A DNA stretch of 64,000 nucleotides from contig NZ_RCIQ01000009.1 in the NCBI RefSeq assembly GCF_004000255.1, positions 1 to 64,000 of the forward strand, given 5' to 3'. The DNA is from Nioella ostreopsis (GTDB lineage Bacteria > Pseudomonadota > Alphaproteobacteria > Rhodobacterales > Rhodobacteraceae). Below are positions 53,179 through 63,164 of the stretch, one piece after another; the stretch's first letter is position 1, and the number at the start of each line of letters is the position of its first letter. A model generated the notes under the pieces. The model worked only from the letters and a program-made list of their open reading frames with translations, was not told the DNA's origin and did not search any database. The translations under genes and the position numbers were made by a program.

Positions 53179-53243
53179 GCGGCCAAACCGATTTGCCCCA
53201 CGAAATGAGGGCAAACGAGACCAAGACCGCGAAGGGGACTCCG

Positions 53244-54053
53244 GTGGCGCATATCATCGTTTTCGGCAATGAAAAGGGCGGGTCGGGCAAATCGACCACC
53301 GCCATGCATGTGGCCACGGCCCTTGCCAATCTGGGGCACCGCGTGGGGGGTCTCGACCTCGACCTGCGCCAGCGCACGTTCGGGCGCTACCTGGAAAACC
53401 GGCAGAACACGATCACCGCGCGTGAGCTGGACCTGCCCACACCCTTCCTGATCGAACTGCCAGAGGTGGACCCCGCCACGCTCGGCCCCGATGAAAATGT
53501 CTACGACCGGCGGCTGTCCATGGCTGTGGCGGACCTCGACCCGCGCTGCGATTTCATCGTCATCGACTGCCCCGGCTCACACACAAGGCTCAGCCAGGTG
53601 GCCCATTCTCTGGCCGATTCGTTGGTCACGCCGATGAATGACAGTTTCGTCGATTTCGACCTTCTGGCCCGGATCGACCCGGAAACCTACGAGATCAAAG
53701 GCCCGTCGGTCTATTCCGAGATGGTCTGGCATTCCCGCCAGCTGCGCGCCAAGGCGGGGCTGAAGCCCATTGACTGGATCGTGGTCCGCAACCGCTTGGG
53801 CGCGCAGATGATGCATAACAAGCGCAAGGTGGGCGAGGCGCTGACCAACCTGTCACGCCGCATCGGGTTCCGCGTGGCACCGGGGATGAGCGAGCGGGTG
53901 ATCTTCCGAGAGCTGTTCCCGACCGGCATGACCCTGCTGGACCTGCGCGCCATGGGCGTGGACCGGCTGAACATCTCGAACCTCGCCGCCCGGCAGGAAC
54001 TGCGCGACCTGATGAAAACGCTGAACTTGCCCGGCGTATCGGTCGATTTCTAG
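53244..54053 (+). CDS. mipZ: MipZ-type division-plane ATPase
   Basis: A 269-residue ParA-superfamily ATPase. It has the deviant Walker motif NEKGGSGKSTTAMHVATA (lysines K11 and K16), GLDLDLRQRTFGRYLENR, DFIVIDCPGSHT and VTPMNDSFVDFDLL, all typical of MipZ. It binds ParB, forms a polar gradient and inhibits FtsZ so that division occurs mid-cell. The GTG at 53244 with AAGGGGAC is chosen over upstream TTG and ATG. Its stop overlaps the convergent GH42 gene by 4 bases. Confidence 0.93.
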   Translation: MAHIIVFGNEKGGSGKSTTAMHVATALANLGHRVGGLDLDLRQRTFGRYLENRQNTITARELDLPTPFLIELPEVDPATLGPDENVYDRRLSMAVADLDPRCDFIVIDCPGSHTRLSQVAHSLADSLVTPMNDSFVDFDLLARIDPETYEIKGPSVYSEMVWHSRQLRAKAGLKPIDWIVVRNRLGAQMMHNKRKVGEALTNLSRRIGFRVAPGMSERVIFRELFPTGMTLLDLRAMGVDRLNISNLAARQELRDLMKTLNLPGVSVDF

Positions 54054-55945
54054 CGCCAGACGACACCGGCGGCGGGGACGGACACCCCGTCCCATGTCTG
54101 CGGCTCCGGGTCATAGTTGATCAGGAACTCCGTCTTCCCGGCTTGCCTGCGGCGCAACCCGCCGGGCATGTCGGTGGTCTCGACCCCCGCCTGTTTCAGC
54201 GCATCGCGCAGGAAAGCCGCCATCGCCTCGGCGTCCAGCCAGGCGCCCAGATAGGTGATCCGCCCGTTCGTCATCGCCAGCGGCTGGCCGTCTACACCTC
54301 GCAGCGTAACCTCCGCATTGCCCTCCAGCTCCTCCTGCCACAGCTGCACATGCCCGCCGCCCTCAACTGGCCGGGGCATGTCGGGGCGCAGCGATTCCAC
54401 GCGAGCGACCGTCACGTCGAGACCGGGGATCGCGGGGGGAAGCGGCACGGGGATGTGCATGTCTGCGGTCTTCGCATTGGTGCGGGGGCCGAGGTTCACC
54501 GGCCCGTCATGGGCTGCAATGGCCGCCTTGATGGGCTCCGTCAGCGTCACCGCGCCGGGGGCCAGCACCAGCCGGTAGCCGGACAGATCGGCGGTGTCGG
54601 GTGGCAGGATATCGACGGATTGGCCAAGCTTGCGCAACGCGCGGTAGGTCTCGAACACCAGCCGGAAATAGTCTTGTCCCTGCCCTTGAGGCTGCACCTG
54701 CCACGCCCATTGGGCGGCGTAATCGAAGACCAAAGCCACAGGCGCCTGACCCGCCTCCACCTCTGGCAGTTCCGCCAGTTCCCGCGCCACCTGAGCCGCC
54801 TCGTGATAGGCCTGCGCGGGCTGGCTGTCGGGGCGCAGCATGCCTGCATGCATCTGTTCCTGCGCGAAGGGGGCCTGCCGCCATCGGAAATAACACACCG
54901 CCTCCGCCCCATGTGCAAACGCCTCCCACGCCCAAAGGCGCGGCATTCCCGGCAAAGGCGCGGGGTTGAAGGGCGCCCAGTTCACCGGGCCGGGTTGCTG
55001 TTCCATGATCCACCAGCGGCCATTGCCAACGGCGCGGTAGAGGTCATGGTGGAACGCCTGAAAATCAGGGTCGCCCTGCCGCGCGTAGCGGCGCTTATGG
55101 GCGTCACCCGCTTCGATCCGATCCTCCAGAAACCCCATCGGGTAGCTGTCCCAGGTGGCGATCTCCATCTGGCGGCCGGTGTCGTAGTGGTCGAAATCGG
55201 TAATCCGGCCCATGTAATTATGCGAAATCGGCGCGTCGGAATGGGCGCGGATGATGTCCACCTGCACGGCGTTGAACCGCGCCACCTGGTCGGAGCTGAA
55301 ACGGCGGAAGGCCAGCCCGTGCGCCGGGTTCGGCTCCGTCACCGTCAGGTTGGGCAGGCCGATCTGGTCGAAGTTCTGATACTCCATCGACCAGAAGACA
55401 TTTCCCCAAGCTCCGTTCAGCGCCTCGATGCTGCCGTAACGATCCTTGCACCACTCCCGGAAGGCCATGCGCGCCGCGTCGGAATAGGAAATCACCGTGT
55501 CATGGCAGCCGTATTCGTTATCCGTCTGCCACGCGGCAACATGGGGGTTGCGCCCGTAGCGTTCCGCCAGCAGCCGTGTGATCCGCGCGCTTTCTTCACG
55601 GTAGCCGTCATGGCTGAAACAGTAATGCCGGCGGGAGCCGAAGCCACGCGGACGGCCCTCTGCGTCCACCGCCAGCATATCAGGGTGCTTGTCCAGCATC
55701 CAGCGCGGCGGTGTGGCCGTGGGGGTGCCGAGTACGACTTTCAGCCCCGCCGCCCCAAGTGTCCCGATCGCCCGGTCGAGCCAGTCGAAGCGCAGATCGC
55801 CCGGTGTGGGTTCCAGCCGTGACCACGCGAATTCGCCGATGCGGATCCAGGTCAGGCCAAGCCCTGCCATTCGGGCGGCATCCTCCTGCCACTGGGCTTC
55901 CGGCCAGTGTTCGGGGTAGTAACAGGTTCCGAGCGTGCGTTTCAC
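54050..55945 (-). CDS. GH42 beta-galactosidase
   Basis: A 631-residue family 42 glycosidase: catalytic acid/base E144 in QTDNEYGCHD and nucleophile E315 in WIMEQQPGP. A trimerisation domain (about 390-560) and a small C-terminal beta domain follow. It has no signal peptide, so it works on imported galactosides. It starts with GTG and overlaps the upstream lactonase by 4 bases (GTGA). It is the last gene of the galactoside operon. Confidence 0.95.
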   Translation of the reverse strand: MKRTLGTCYYPEHWPEAQWQEDAARMAGLGLTWIRIGEFAWSRLEPTPGDLRFDWLDRAIGTLGAAGLKVVLGTPTATPPRWMLDKHPDMLAVDAEGRPRGFGSRRHYCFSHDGYREESARITRLLAERYGRNPHVAAWQTDNEYGCHDTVISYSDAARMAFREWCKDRYGSIEALNGAWGNVFWSMEYQNFDQIGLPNLTVTEPNPAHGLAFRRFSSDQVARFNAVQVDIIRAHSDAPISHNYMGRITDFDHYDTGRQMEIATWDSYPMGFLEDRIEAGDAHKRRYARQGDPDFQAFHHDLYRAVGNGRWWIMEQQPGPVNWAPFNPAPLPGMPRLWAWEAFAHGAEAVCYFRWRQAPFAQEQMHAGMLRPDSQPAQAYHEAAQVARELAELPEVEAGQAPVALVFDYAAQWAWQVQPQGQGQDYFRLVFETYRALRKLGQSVDILPPDTADLSGYRLVLAPGAVTLTEPIKAAIAAHDGPVNLGPRTNAKTADMHIPVPLPPAIPGLDVTVARVESLRPDMPRPVEGGGHVQLWQEELEGNAEVTLRGVDGQPLAMTNGRITYLGAWLDAEAMAAFLRDALKQAGVETTDMPGGLRRRQAGKTEFLINYDPEPQTWDGVSVPAAGVVWR

Positions 55946-56793
55946 AGGATGACCTCGTGCTCGCGTTGTCCCTTGGCGACGTCAGCGGCGACGAAGACCT
56001 GCCCCGCCAGCGGTTCCCTTGCCAGGTCGCCCTCCGCCAGGCTTTGCCGGGCGGTGGTGATGAAGAGATCGCGCAGATCAGGCCCGCCGAACGCCGGGCA
56101 GGAGGGCTGCGACACGGGCAGTGTCACGTCGCGCAGCACGCTGCCATCGGGCGCATAGGCCCGCACCCGCGACGATCCCCATTCGGCGCACCAGAAATTG
56201 CCCTCGACATCCAGCACTGCACCATCGGGATTGGGGCCATCGGGACCGTGGTCGAGGAAAATCTCCGGCTCCCGAACCGGCCACCCGTCCTTCTCCGACA
56301 GGCGCTGCCGCCAGACCGTTCCGGGCGCCGTGTCCGCGAAATGGGCATAGCTGCCGTCCGGCGCGAAGCAGATCGCGTTGGAAATGGTGACCCTGTCAAA
56401 AAGCTTGCGAAGTTCGCCCCGATAATAGCGGTAAATCGCCCCCGCATCGGGTTCCGCCTGCTTGCCCATGGTCCCGATCCAGAACCCGCCCCACGGATCG
56501 GCGCGACCATCGTTCGAGCGGGTGACCGGATTGTCGGCCTCCAGCGGCGTAATGACCTCCTGCGCGCCGGTTTCGAGGTTGAGCCGGATCAGGTCGGTCT
56601 CCGTCGCCACCAGCAACGCGTCTCGCCCCATCCACCCGGCGGCCGAGACATGGCGGTTGAACACCCATTCCTGCCCCGGGGTGAGAAGCCGCTTGCCGTT
56701 GATATCGAACCAGAAAAGCTGCCCCCGTTCCGGGTGCCAGAGCGGCCCTTCGCCAAGATCGCAGGGGCGGCTGTCGAAGACATGCGCGGTCAT
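55942..56793 (-). CDS. SMP-30/gluconolactonase-family lactonase
   Basis: A 283-residue six-bladed propeller hydrolase. [17 protein letters not shown] holds the metal-binding Glu, [18 protein letters not shown] the Asn and [11 protein letters not shown] the next metal ligand. In this operon it probably opens galactono-1,4-lactone to galactonate. It overlaps its neighbours by 4 bases on both sides. Confidence 0.92.
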   Translation of the reverse strand: MTAHVFDSRPCDLGEGPLWHPERGQLFWFDINGKRLLTPGQEWVFNRHVSAAGWMGRDALLVATETDLIRLNLETGAQEVITPLEADNPVTRSNDGRADPWGGFWIGTMGKQAEPDAGAIYRYYRGELRKLFDRVTISNAICFAPDGSYAHFADTAPGTVWRQRLSEKDGWPVREPEIFLDHGPDGPNPDGAVLDVEGNFWCAEWGSSRVRAYAPDGSVLRDVTLPVSQPSCPAFGGPDLRDLFITTARQSLAEGDLAREPLAGQVFVAADVAKGQREHEVIL

Positions 56794-57395
56794 TTGGTGG
56801 CCTCGTCAAAGGCTTGGACAAGTACGTTGGCGCGCTTGGTGATCTCCCCGACCGACAGGCCGGGCGTGTAAAGCGCCGTGCCGATCCCAAACCCGTCGAC
56901 GCCAGCCCGCCACCACTCCGCGAAGTTTTCCGGCCCGGCGCCGCCGACCGCGTAGACCTGCGTGCCTTTTGGCAGCACCGCGCGGATCGCCTTCACGCCC
57001 GCAGGCCCGATCAGGCTGGCGGGGAAGATCTTCAGCCCGTCCGCCCCGGCCTTGAGCGCGGCGAAACACTCCGTCGGCGTCATCGCACCGGGGAAGCTTT
57101 GCAAGCCGAGCCGCTTGGTTTCCGCGATGACTTCGACGTCGGTATTGGGCGACACGACCAGCCGCCCGCCCGCATCGGCCACCTCCCGCACCTCGTCGGG
57201 GGCCGTCACAGTGCCTGCGCCGATCAGCGCGTGATCACAGAACGCATGGGCCATGGCGGCGATGCTTTCCAATGGCTTGGGGGAGTTCAGCGGCACCTCG
57301 ATCCGGGTGATCCCGGCGGCGATCAGGGCCTCGGTGATGGGAACGGCCTCGGGCGGGGTGATCCCGCGCAGGATAGCGATGATGGGGCGGCTCAT
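56790..57395 (-). CDS. dgoA: 2-dehydro-3-deoxy-6-phosphogalactonate aldolase
   Basis: A 201-residue KDPG/KDPGal aldolase with RIEVPLNSP (active Glu, E33) and the Schiff-base lysine K122 in [10 protein letters not shown]. It splits KDPGal to pyruvate and glyceraldehyde 3-phosphate. The start at 57395 ([11 protein letters not shown]) replaces a longer frame. It overlaps dgoK and the lactonase by 4 bases each. Confidence 0.93.
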   Translation of the reverse strand: MSRPIIAILRGITPPEAVPITEALIAAGITRIEVPLNSPKPLESIAAMAHAFCDHALIGAGTVTAPDEVREVADAGGRLVVSPNTDVEVIAETKRLGLQSFPGAMTPTECFAALKAGADGLKIFPASLIGPAGVKAIRAVLPKGTQVYAVGGAGPENFAEWWRAGVDGFGIGTALYTPGLSVGEITKRANVLVQAFDEATK

Positions 57396-58294
57396 GATGC
57401 CTCCGTCAGCTTGGCATGGGCGAGGCGCAGCCCCGCGAGGGTCAGGGTTTCCGCGTCGCGGGTCAGGCATTGAACGCCTTGCATTTCCAGCGCGCGGGCA
57501 TAGAGCGCCACCAGCGCTGGCGCGCCGCCGATCAGCACCTGCTGGCCGAGCCAGTAGGGTTTCGCGGCGGCCAGTTCGGCGCCGATCAGAAGGCCGGAAA
57601 GGCGGCCTTTGGCGGCGGCGTTTGATTGGCCATGAAGCAGCCCTTCCGCGCGGATGTTAAAGAGCGATTGCGCCAGACGTTCGGGGCGGGAAAGGGTCTC
57701 GGCCACGGCACTGTCAAATGCATCGCGGTCGAACGCGTCGCCGCCCACGGAATGGCGCAGGACGGAGTGCTGCGAGAGCAGCGCGAAGAGTTCGCCGGTC
57801 ATCATGGTGCGGAAGCTGACGATCTCTTTCGCCGAGATGTGGATCCATTTCGTATGAGTGCCCGGCAGGCAGAGGATGCCGTCGAACTGCGGATTTTCGT
57901 GAATGACTCCAGCGGTTTGCGTCTCCTCCCCCCGCATCACGTCTGCGGGGCTGTCCTGGCTGACGCCGGGCAGGATATGGAGCCGGATGCGGCTGTCCTG
58001 CACGGGGGGCGTGATCGGCGCGGCCTCGCCGGGTTTGCAGGGCACTGGGCGATAGGGCGCCTCGACCCAGCCCTGTTTCGCGCCGACCATACCGCAGGCG
58101 ATGACATCGGTCAGACTTTCGCTCAGCCACGGATCGATCAGGCGCAGGAGGGCGGGTTCGAAATCTGCCCGCGAAAGGCTGCCCATGCCGTCCGTTGACC
58201 CGGCTTTGTCCAGCACCGCGCCATCCGCACCAATGGCCCAGGCGCGTAGGTGCGAGGTGCCCCAGTCGACCGCGATCCAATCCGTCTTGCTCAT
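57392..58294 (-). CDS. dgoK: 2-dehydro-3-deoxygalactonokinase
   Basis: A 300-residue kinase with [19 protein letters not shown] (phosphate loop) and [12 protein letters not shown]. It phosphorylates KDGal at the 6 position. The start at 58294 is within the SDR stop (4-base overlap); upstream frame residues are not family-like. Confidence 0.93.
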   Translation of the reverse strand: MSKTDWIAVDWGTSHLRAWAIGADGAVLDKAGSTDGMGSLSRADFEPALLRLIDPWLSESLTDVIACGMVGAKQGWVEAPYRPVPCKPGEAAPITPPVQDSRIRLHILPGVSQDSPADVMRGEETQTAGVIHENPQFDGILCLPGTHTKWIHISAKEIVSFRTMMTGELFALLSQHSVLRHSVGGDAFDRDAFDSAVAETLSRPERLAQSLFNIRAEGLLHGQSNAAAKGRLSGLLIGAELAAAKPYWLGQQVLIGGAPALVALYARALEMQGVQCLTRDAETLTLAGLRLAHAKLTEAS

Positions 58295-59058
58295 CCCGTC
58301 ACCACGACCCCGCCATCTATGACAAGTACCTGACCTGTCATCATTTTTGAACTGTCGGAGGCCAGGAACAGCGTGCCGCCGACAATGTCTTCGGGGGCCA
58401 GTGTATCCTTCAGGCACTGCCGGTCCAGATGGGCAGCGAGGCCTTCTGGCGTGACCCAGAGCTCCTTCTGTTTCTGGGTCAGAACCCAACCCGGTGCCAG
58501 CGCGTTGACGCGGATGCGATCGGGGCCGAATTCGCGCGCGAGGCTGCGGGTCATGGCGGTGATGCCGCCATTGGCGGTGGTGTAGGCGGGATAGCCGGAA
58601 TTGCCCATCATGTAGGAGATCGACGAGAAGTTGATGATCGCGCCTTTTCCGTTTTCTTTCATAGACTTGGCGGCAGCCTGACAGGCGAAGAAATAGGCCT
58701 TGAGGTTGATGGACTGGGACCAGTCCCAGAAGTCCTCCGTCACCTCTTCGGTCGTGTGGCGCTTGTCATTGGCGGCGTTGTTCACCAGCACGTCGAGGGG
58801 GCCGTGCGCCTCTGCCGCTTGGGAAATCGTGCCTTGCAGGGCGGCGATGTCGGTGATGTCGCAAGGCAGGAAAAGCGGGCGATTTCCGGTGCTTGCCCCC
58901 ATCTCGTCAACAAACGCCGAGGCGTCGGAGCGCTGGACGAAAGCCACTTTCGCGCCTTGCCTGAGGAAGCCCTCGGTCAGCGCCGCGCCGATGCCGGAGC
59001 CGCCGCCGGTGATGAAAACGGACGCGCCGTCGAGGTCGGGATAGGTGGGATGCGTCAT
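58291..59058 (-). CDS. SDR oxidoreductase, likely galactose 1-dehydrogenase, with Lys-to-Asn change
   Basis: A 255-residue short-chain dehydrogenase: FITGGGSGIGAALTEG (NAD site), NNAAND and SSISYMMG. Similarity to bacterial D-galactose/aldose dehydrogenases and its place in the operon suggest it makes galactonolactone. The usual YxxxK motif reads YTTAN here: the lysine codon is AAT (Asn). The enzyme may therefore be altered, or another residue may take its role. Downstream is the repeat, then the IlvD/Edd gene on the 5' side. Confidence 0.82.
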   Translation of the reverse strand: MTHPTYPDLDGASVFITGGGSGIGAALTEGFLRQGAKVAFVQRSDASAFVDEMGASTGNRPLFLPCDITDIAALQGTISQAAEAHGPLDVLVNNAANDKRHTTEEVTEDFWDWSQSINLKAYFFACQAAAKSMKENGKGAIINFSSISYMMGNSGYPAYTTANGGITAMTRSLAREFGPDRIRVNALAPGWVLTQKQKELWVTPEGLAAHLDRQCLKDTLAPEDIVGGTLFLASDSSKMMTGQVLVIDGGVVVTG

Positions 59059-59089
59059 CGGTTCTTATCCTTCGAAAATGGGGGGGTGC

Positions 59090-59221
59090 CCCCCGTGCAC
59101 CGGGCGTACACCCCCTGTACACCCCCCGTGCATATCAAACATGGTTTCGCCGCGCATCGCGCGTCGACCCGCGGGGGGCCAGCCCCCCGCACCCCCCGAG
59201 GTATTTTTACCAAGATGAAAG
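59090..59221. repeat. Modular intergenic repeat, copy B (fullest copy)
   Basis: Contains all modules: GTACACCCCCTGTACACCCC tandem units ending CCCCCCGTGCATA, then GTTTCGCCG-N-GTCGACCC, a GGGGGGCC/GGCCCCCC-type stem, and CCCCCCGAGGTATTTTTACC AAGATGAAAG. It lies in the 171-base gap between the IlvD/Edd and SDR genes, inside the operon. Compare 19581-19656 and 23085-23224. Confidence 0.7.
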
Positions 59222-59229
59222 GGGCGCGG

Positions 59230-60939
59230 TCAGTGACTTTCGCGGGTGACGGGGCGGGTATCCTTTCCGACGAGGAAGTCGAGATCGGCCCCCTTGTCTG
59301 CCTGCAGGACGTGATCGACATACATCTTTGCGTATCCACGGGTGTAATGGGGTGGGTCGGGTTGCCATGCGGCGCGGCGGGTGGCGAGTTCTTCGTCCGA
59401 AATGAGCAGTTCCAGCCGGCCTTCTTTGGCGGAGAGGCGGATGCGGTCGCCGGTCTTGACCAGCGCGAGCGCGCCGCCGGCCTGCGCCTCGGGCGAGACA
59501 TGGAGGACAACCGTGCCGTAGGCGGTGCCGGACATGCGGGCGTCAGAGACGCGGACCATGTCGCGCACGCCCTGCTGGACGAGTTTCTTGGGGATGGGCA
59601 TGTTGCCGACCTCTGGCATGCCGGGGTAGCCCTTGGGGCCGCAGCCCTTGAGCACGAGGATCGTGTCGGGTGTCACCGGCAGGTCGTCGCGGTCCACGTT
59701 GGCCTTGAAGTCCTCGATCGACTCGAAGACGTAGGCCTCGCCTTCATGTTCCAGAAGAGCGTCGGTGGCGGCAGAGGGTTTGATGATCGCGCCATCGGGG
59801 GCGAGATTGCCGCGCAGAACGCGCAGGCCTGCGGCCGGTTTCAGCGGATCGTCGAAGGACCGGATCACGTCGCGGTTGTAGCATTCGGCCCCGTCCGCAT
59901 AGGCGGAGATATCGCCGCCGAGGACGGTTTTGGCGCTGCGCAGCCGGTCGCCCAATTCGTTCAGCACCACGGGCATGCCACCGGCGTAGCAGAAATCCTC
60001 CATCAGGTATGTGCCCGAGGGCATGCAGTTCACCAGCAGGGGGATGTCGCCGCCAAGCTCGAAATCCTTCAATGTCAGGTCCACGCCGACGCGGCCTGCC
60101 ATGGCCAAAAGGTGCACAACCGCATTGGTCGAGCCGCCCACGGCAGCATTGGCGAGGATGGCGTTTTCGAACGCTGCGCGGGTCATGACGTCAGAGGGTT
60201 TGATGTCTTCGTCGACCATCTCCACGATGCGCTTGCCGGTGAGATGCGCCAGCGCCATGCGGCGACTGTCCACGGCAGGCAACGCGGCGTTGGTGGGCAG
60301 GCACATGCCCATGGCTTCGACCAGTGAGGCCATGGTCGATGCGGTGCCCATGGTCATGCAGACGCCTTTGCTGCGCGACATGCCGGATTCGGCGGCCATG
60401 AAATCCTGCAAGGTCATCTCGCCCGCGCGCACGGCCTCTGAGAACTTCCAGACATCGGTGCCGGAGCCGATATCCTGCCCCTTCCACTTGCCATTGAGCA
60501 TCGGGCCGGAGCTGACAACGATGGTCGGCAGATCGACCGAGGCCGCGCCCATCAGCTGGCCCGGCGTGGTCTTGTCGCAGCCGCCGAGCAGCACGACACC
60601 GTCGATCCCATAGGCGCGGATCGATTCCTCCACATCCATGGCGAGCAGGTTGCGGAACAGCATCGCCGTGGGCTTCATCTGGGTTTCGCCAAGGCTCATC
60701 ACCGGGAATTCGACGGGGAACCCGCCCGCCTCCCACACGCCGCGCTTGACGCCTTCGGCGAGGTCGCGCAGGCCCGAGTTGCACGGGGTGAGTTCCGACC
60801 AGGTGTTGCAGATGCCGATGATGGGGCGGCCGTCGAAAGCGTGATCGGGGAAGCCCTGGTTCTTCATCCAGCTGCGGTGAATGAACCCGTCGCGGTCGAG
60901 CTTGCCGTACCACGCTGCGCTGCGTCTTGTCTTGGTCAT
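59230..60939 (-). CDS. IlvD/Edd-family sugar-acid dehydratase (arabonate/galactonate type)
   Basis: A 569-residue dehydratase closely resembling L-arabonate dehydratase: ICNTWSELTPCN, LLGGCDKTTPGQLMG and GVCMTMGTASTMASL. The three cysteines of the 2Fe-2S cluster fall at C53, C121 and C194. In this operon it most likely dehydrates D-galactonate to 2-keto-3-deoxygalactonate, though arabonate use is possible. It has an ATG start and follows the GH4 gene. Confidence 0.94.
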   Translation of the reverse strand: MTKTRRSAAWYGKLDRDGFIHRSWMKNQGFPDHAFDGRPIIGICNTWSELTPCNSGLRDLAEGVKRGVWEAGGFPVEFPVMSLGETQMKPTAMLFRNLLAMDVEESIRAYGIDGVVLLGGCDKTTPGQLMGAASVDLPTIVVSSGPMLNGKWKGQDIGSGTDVWKFSEAVRAGEMTLQDFMAAESGMSRSKGVCMTMGTASTMASLVEAMGMCLPTNAALPAVDSRRMALAHLTGKRIVEMVDEDIKPSDVMTRAAFENAILANAAVGGSTNAVVHLLAMAGRVGVDLTLKDFELGGDIPLLVNCMPSGTYLMEDFCYAGGMPVVLNELGDRLRSAKTVLGGDISAYADGAECYNRDVIRSFDDPLKPAAGLRVLRGNLAPDGAIIKPSAATDALLEHEGEAYVFESIEDFKANVDRDDLPVTPDTILVLKGCGPKGYPGMPEVGNMPIPKKLVQQGVRDMVRVSDARMSGTAYGTVVLHVSPEAQAGGALALVKTGDRIRLSAKEGRLELLISDEELATRRAAWQPDPPHYTRGYAKMYVDHVLQADKGADLDFLVGKDTRPVTRESH

Positions 60940-60961
60940 CGTCGGTCTTCCGTTCTGGCCT

Positions 60962-62305
60962 TCAGGCCGCTCTCTTCACCCGCGCCCAGGCTGGCAGCCA
61001 GTCGCCATGGGCGGCCAGCAGATCGTCCACCAGACTGCGGATCTGACGCAAGTCCAGTTCGGCGGCGGTATGCGGGTCCATCATGGCCGCGTGGTAGATA
61101 TGTTCGGGGTCTTCGTCCAGCAGGGCACGGACGGTCAGTTCCTGCACGTTGATCTGGGTCCGCATCAGCGCCACCAGCTGCGGCGGGATATCGGTGACGA
61201 CGGAGGGCTGCACGCCGTTCATGTCCACAAGGCAGGGTGTTTCGACCGCCGCACCCATGGGCAGCTGCGGGATCTGGCCCCGGTTGGGCAGGTTGCCATA
61301 GGCGGTGAAGGGGCGGTCGGTGACCACGGCATTCATCATCTCGGCGGCGAATTCATGGCTTTTGGGCACGTCCATGCTGGCCTGTTGGGCCAGTTCTGCG
61401 GCCTGGGTCTTCCACTCGGCCACCTGTTCGACGCAGCGTTTGGGGTATTCGTCGAGCGGGATGGAGAAGTCGCGGATCAGATCCTCGCGGCCGTCCTTGA
61501 TGAACCACGGGACGTATTCTGCGAAGTGCTCGCTGCTTTCGGTGCAGAAATAGCCAAGGTGGTCCATCACCTCGTAGCGGACCTTGTTGGCGCAGCGGGG
61601 CATGAGAAGCGGAGGTTTGGGCAAGGTACCGTTGCGGTAGCCGTCGCGCAGGCGGGGGTAGAGCGAGGTGCCGGTGCTGTCCTCCAGCCGCAGGAAGAAG
61701 GCGACGTGATTGACGCCCGCGACCTTGTAGCGGATATCGGCCTCGGCCATGTCGAGATCGTGGGCCAGTTCCTGCACGGTGTTCTGCACGGAATGGCAGA
61801 GGCCCACCTGTCTGATCCGGGGGAATCGTTCCGCCAGCGCCCAGGTGTTGATCGCCATCGGGTTCACATATTGCATCAGCAGCGCGTCGGGGCAGACGGC
61901 GGCCATGTCCTCGGCCACCTTCCACAGATGCGGCACGGTGCGCAGGCCGCGCATGATGCCGCCGACACCGAGCGTGTCGGCGATGGTCTGGCGCAACCCG
62001 TAGGCCTTGGGGATCTCGAAATCGGTGATGGTGCAGGGGTCGTAGCCGCCGATCTGGAAGGCGGTGACGACGAAATCGGCCCCCTCCAGCGCGCGGCGTT
62101 GGTCGGTGTGGGTGGTGACGCGCGCGCCGGTGCCCATGGTGGCGATCATGCGGCGGGCGAGCTGTTCGGATTCGGCAAGGCGATCGGGGTCGATATCCAT
62201 CAGCGCGATCTCGGCATCGCCGAGCGCCTCGAAATGCAGCATGTCGCCCACGATGTTGCGCATGAAGATGGTGGACCCGGCCCCGATAAAGGTGAGTTTG
62301 GTCAT
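60962..62305 (-). CDS. GH4 alpha-galactosidase-like enzyme
   Basis: A 447-residue family 4 glycosidase that uses NAD+ and a metal. It shows TFIGAGSTIF (NAD site), N148 in QYVNPMA, the metal-binding cysteine C170 in GLCHSVQ and histidine H200 in AGVNHVAFFL. GH4 covers several specificities; alpha-galactosidase (MelA-type) fits the operon. The start at 62305 is inside the permease stop (4-base overlap). Confidence 0.92.
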   Translation of the reverse strand: MTKLTFIGAGSTIFMRNIVGDMLHFEALGDAEIALMDIDPDRLAESEQLARRMIATMGTGARVTTHTDQRRALEGADFVVTAFQIGGYDPCTITDFEIPKAYGLRQTIADTLGVGGIMRGLRTVPHLWKVAEDMAAVCPDALLMQYVNPMAINTWALAERFPRIRQVGLCHSVQNTVQELAHDLDMAEADIRYKVAGVNHVAFFLRLEDSTGTSLYPRLRDGYRNGTLPKPPLLMPRCANKVRYEVMDHLGYFCTESSEHFAEYVPWFIKDGREDLIRDFSIPLDEYPKRCVEQVAEWKTQAAELAQQASMDVPKSHEFAAEMMNAVVTDRPFTAYGNLPNRGQIPQLPMGAAVETPCLVDMNGVQPSVVTDIPPQLVALMRTQINVQELTVRALLDEDPEHIYHAAMMDPHTAAELDLRQIRSLVDDLLAAHGDWLPAWARVKRAA

Positions 62306-63150
62306 TTGACGGCCCCTAGTGTCAGACCTGCGATGAAGTGGCGTTGCATGGCAAAGAACATGGCCACCGGCGGGATGGCGGCGACGATGCTGCCCGCGCT
62401 CATCAGGTGGTATTGCGCCACGAATTGAGAGTTGAAGGACGTGATGCCTGCCGTGACCGGCTGTGCGCCGGGGCCCTGGGTCAGGACGATGGCCCAGAAA
62501 TAGTCGTTCCAGATGAAGGTGAAGACCAGCACGGACAGCGCGGCGATGGCGGGCCGCATCAGGGGCAGGACGACATACCAGAAGATGCGCCATTCGGCGA
62601 CGCCTTCGACCCGCGCAGCCTCGATCAGTTCATAAGGAAGCGCCCGGATGAAGTTGCGCATGAAGAGCGTGCAGAACCCGGTCTGGAACGCGATGTGGAA
62701 GAGGACCAGCCCGGTCTTGGTGTCATAAAGCCCGGTCGACACAGTCAGGTCGCGCACCGGAACCATCAGGATCTGGAAGGGCACGAAATTGCCCGCGATG
62801 AACATGAAGAAGATCAGCAGGTTGCCCCGGAACCGGTAGATGCCGAGCGCAAAGCCGGTCATGCAGGACAGCGCCACCGCGCCGATGACCGTGGGCACGG
62901 TGATGAAGACCGAGTTCAGCAGGTAGCGCGGCATGTCAGACTCGAAGAACACCCGGCCATAATTGGCAAAGAGGTCGAAGGACGAGGGAATGCCCCAGTA
63001 ATTGCCATTGGTGAAGTCGCTGAGCGGGCGGATGGAGAACAGCATCACGGCCAGCAAGGGCAGAAGCCACATGATCAAGGCGAGCGGCAGCAGGGTCTGA
63101 TAGGTGATCTGCGTGGCGCGGCTGCGTTTCTGGATCGGGGTCGGGAACAT
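62302..63150 (-). CDS. Sugar ABC transporter permease (LacG-type)
   Basis: A 282-residue inner membrane permease with six spans and the EAA loop YELIEAARVEGVAEWRIFWY (about residues 180-200) that contacts the ATPase. It pairs with the LacF-type permease 14 bases upstream. A GAGGAGA site precedes the ATG. No ATPase or binding protein gene is in the window, so they lie upstream or elsewhere. Confidence 0.93.
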   Translation of the reverse strand: MFPTPIQKRSRATQITYQTLLPLALIMWLLPLLAVMLFSIRPLSDFTNGNYWGIPSSFDLFANYGRVFFESDMPRYLLNSVFITVPTVIGAVALSCMTGFALGIYRFRGNLLIFFMFIAGNFVPFQILMVPVRDLTVSTGLYDTKTGLVLFHIAFQTGFCTLFMRNFIRALPYELIEAARVEGVAEWRIFWYVVLPLMRPAIAALSVLVFTFIWNDYFWAIVLTQGPGAQPVTAGITSFNSQFVAQYHLMSAGSIVAAIPPVAMFFAMQRHFIAGLTLGAVK

Positions 63151-63164
63151 CTGTCTCTCCTCGC

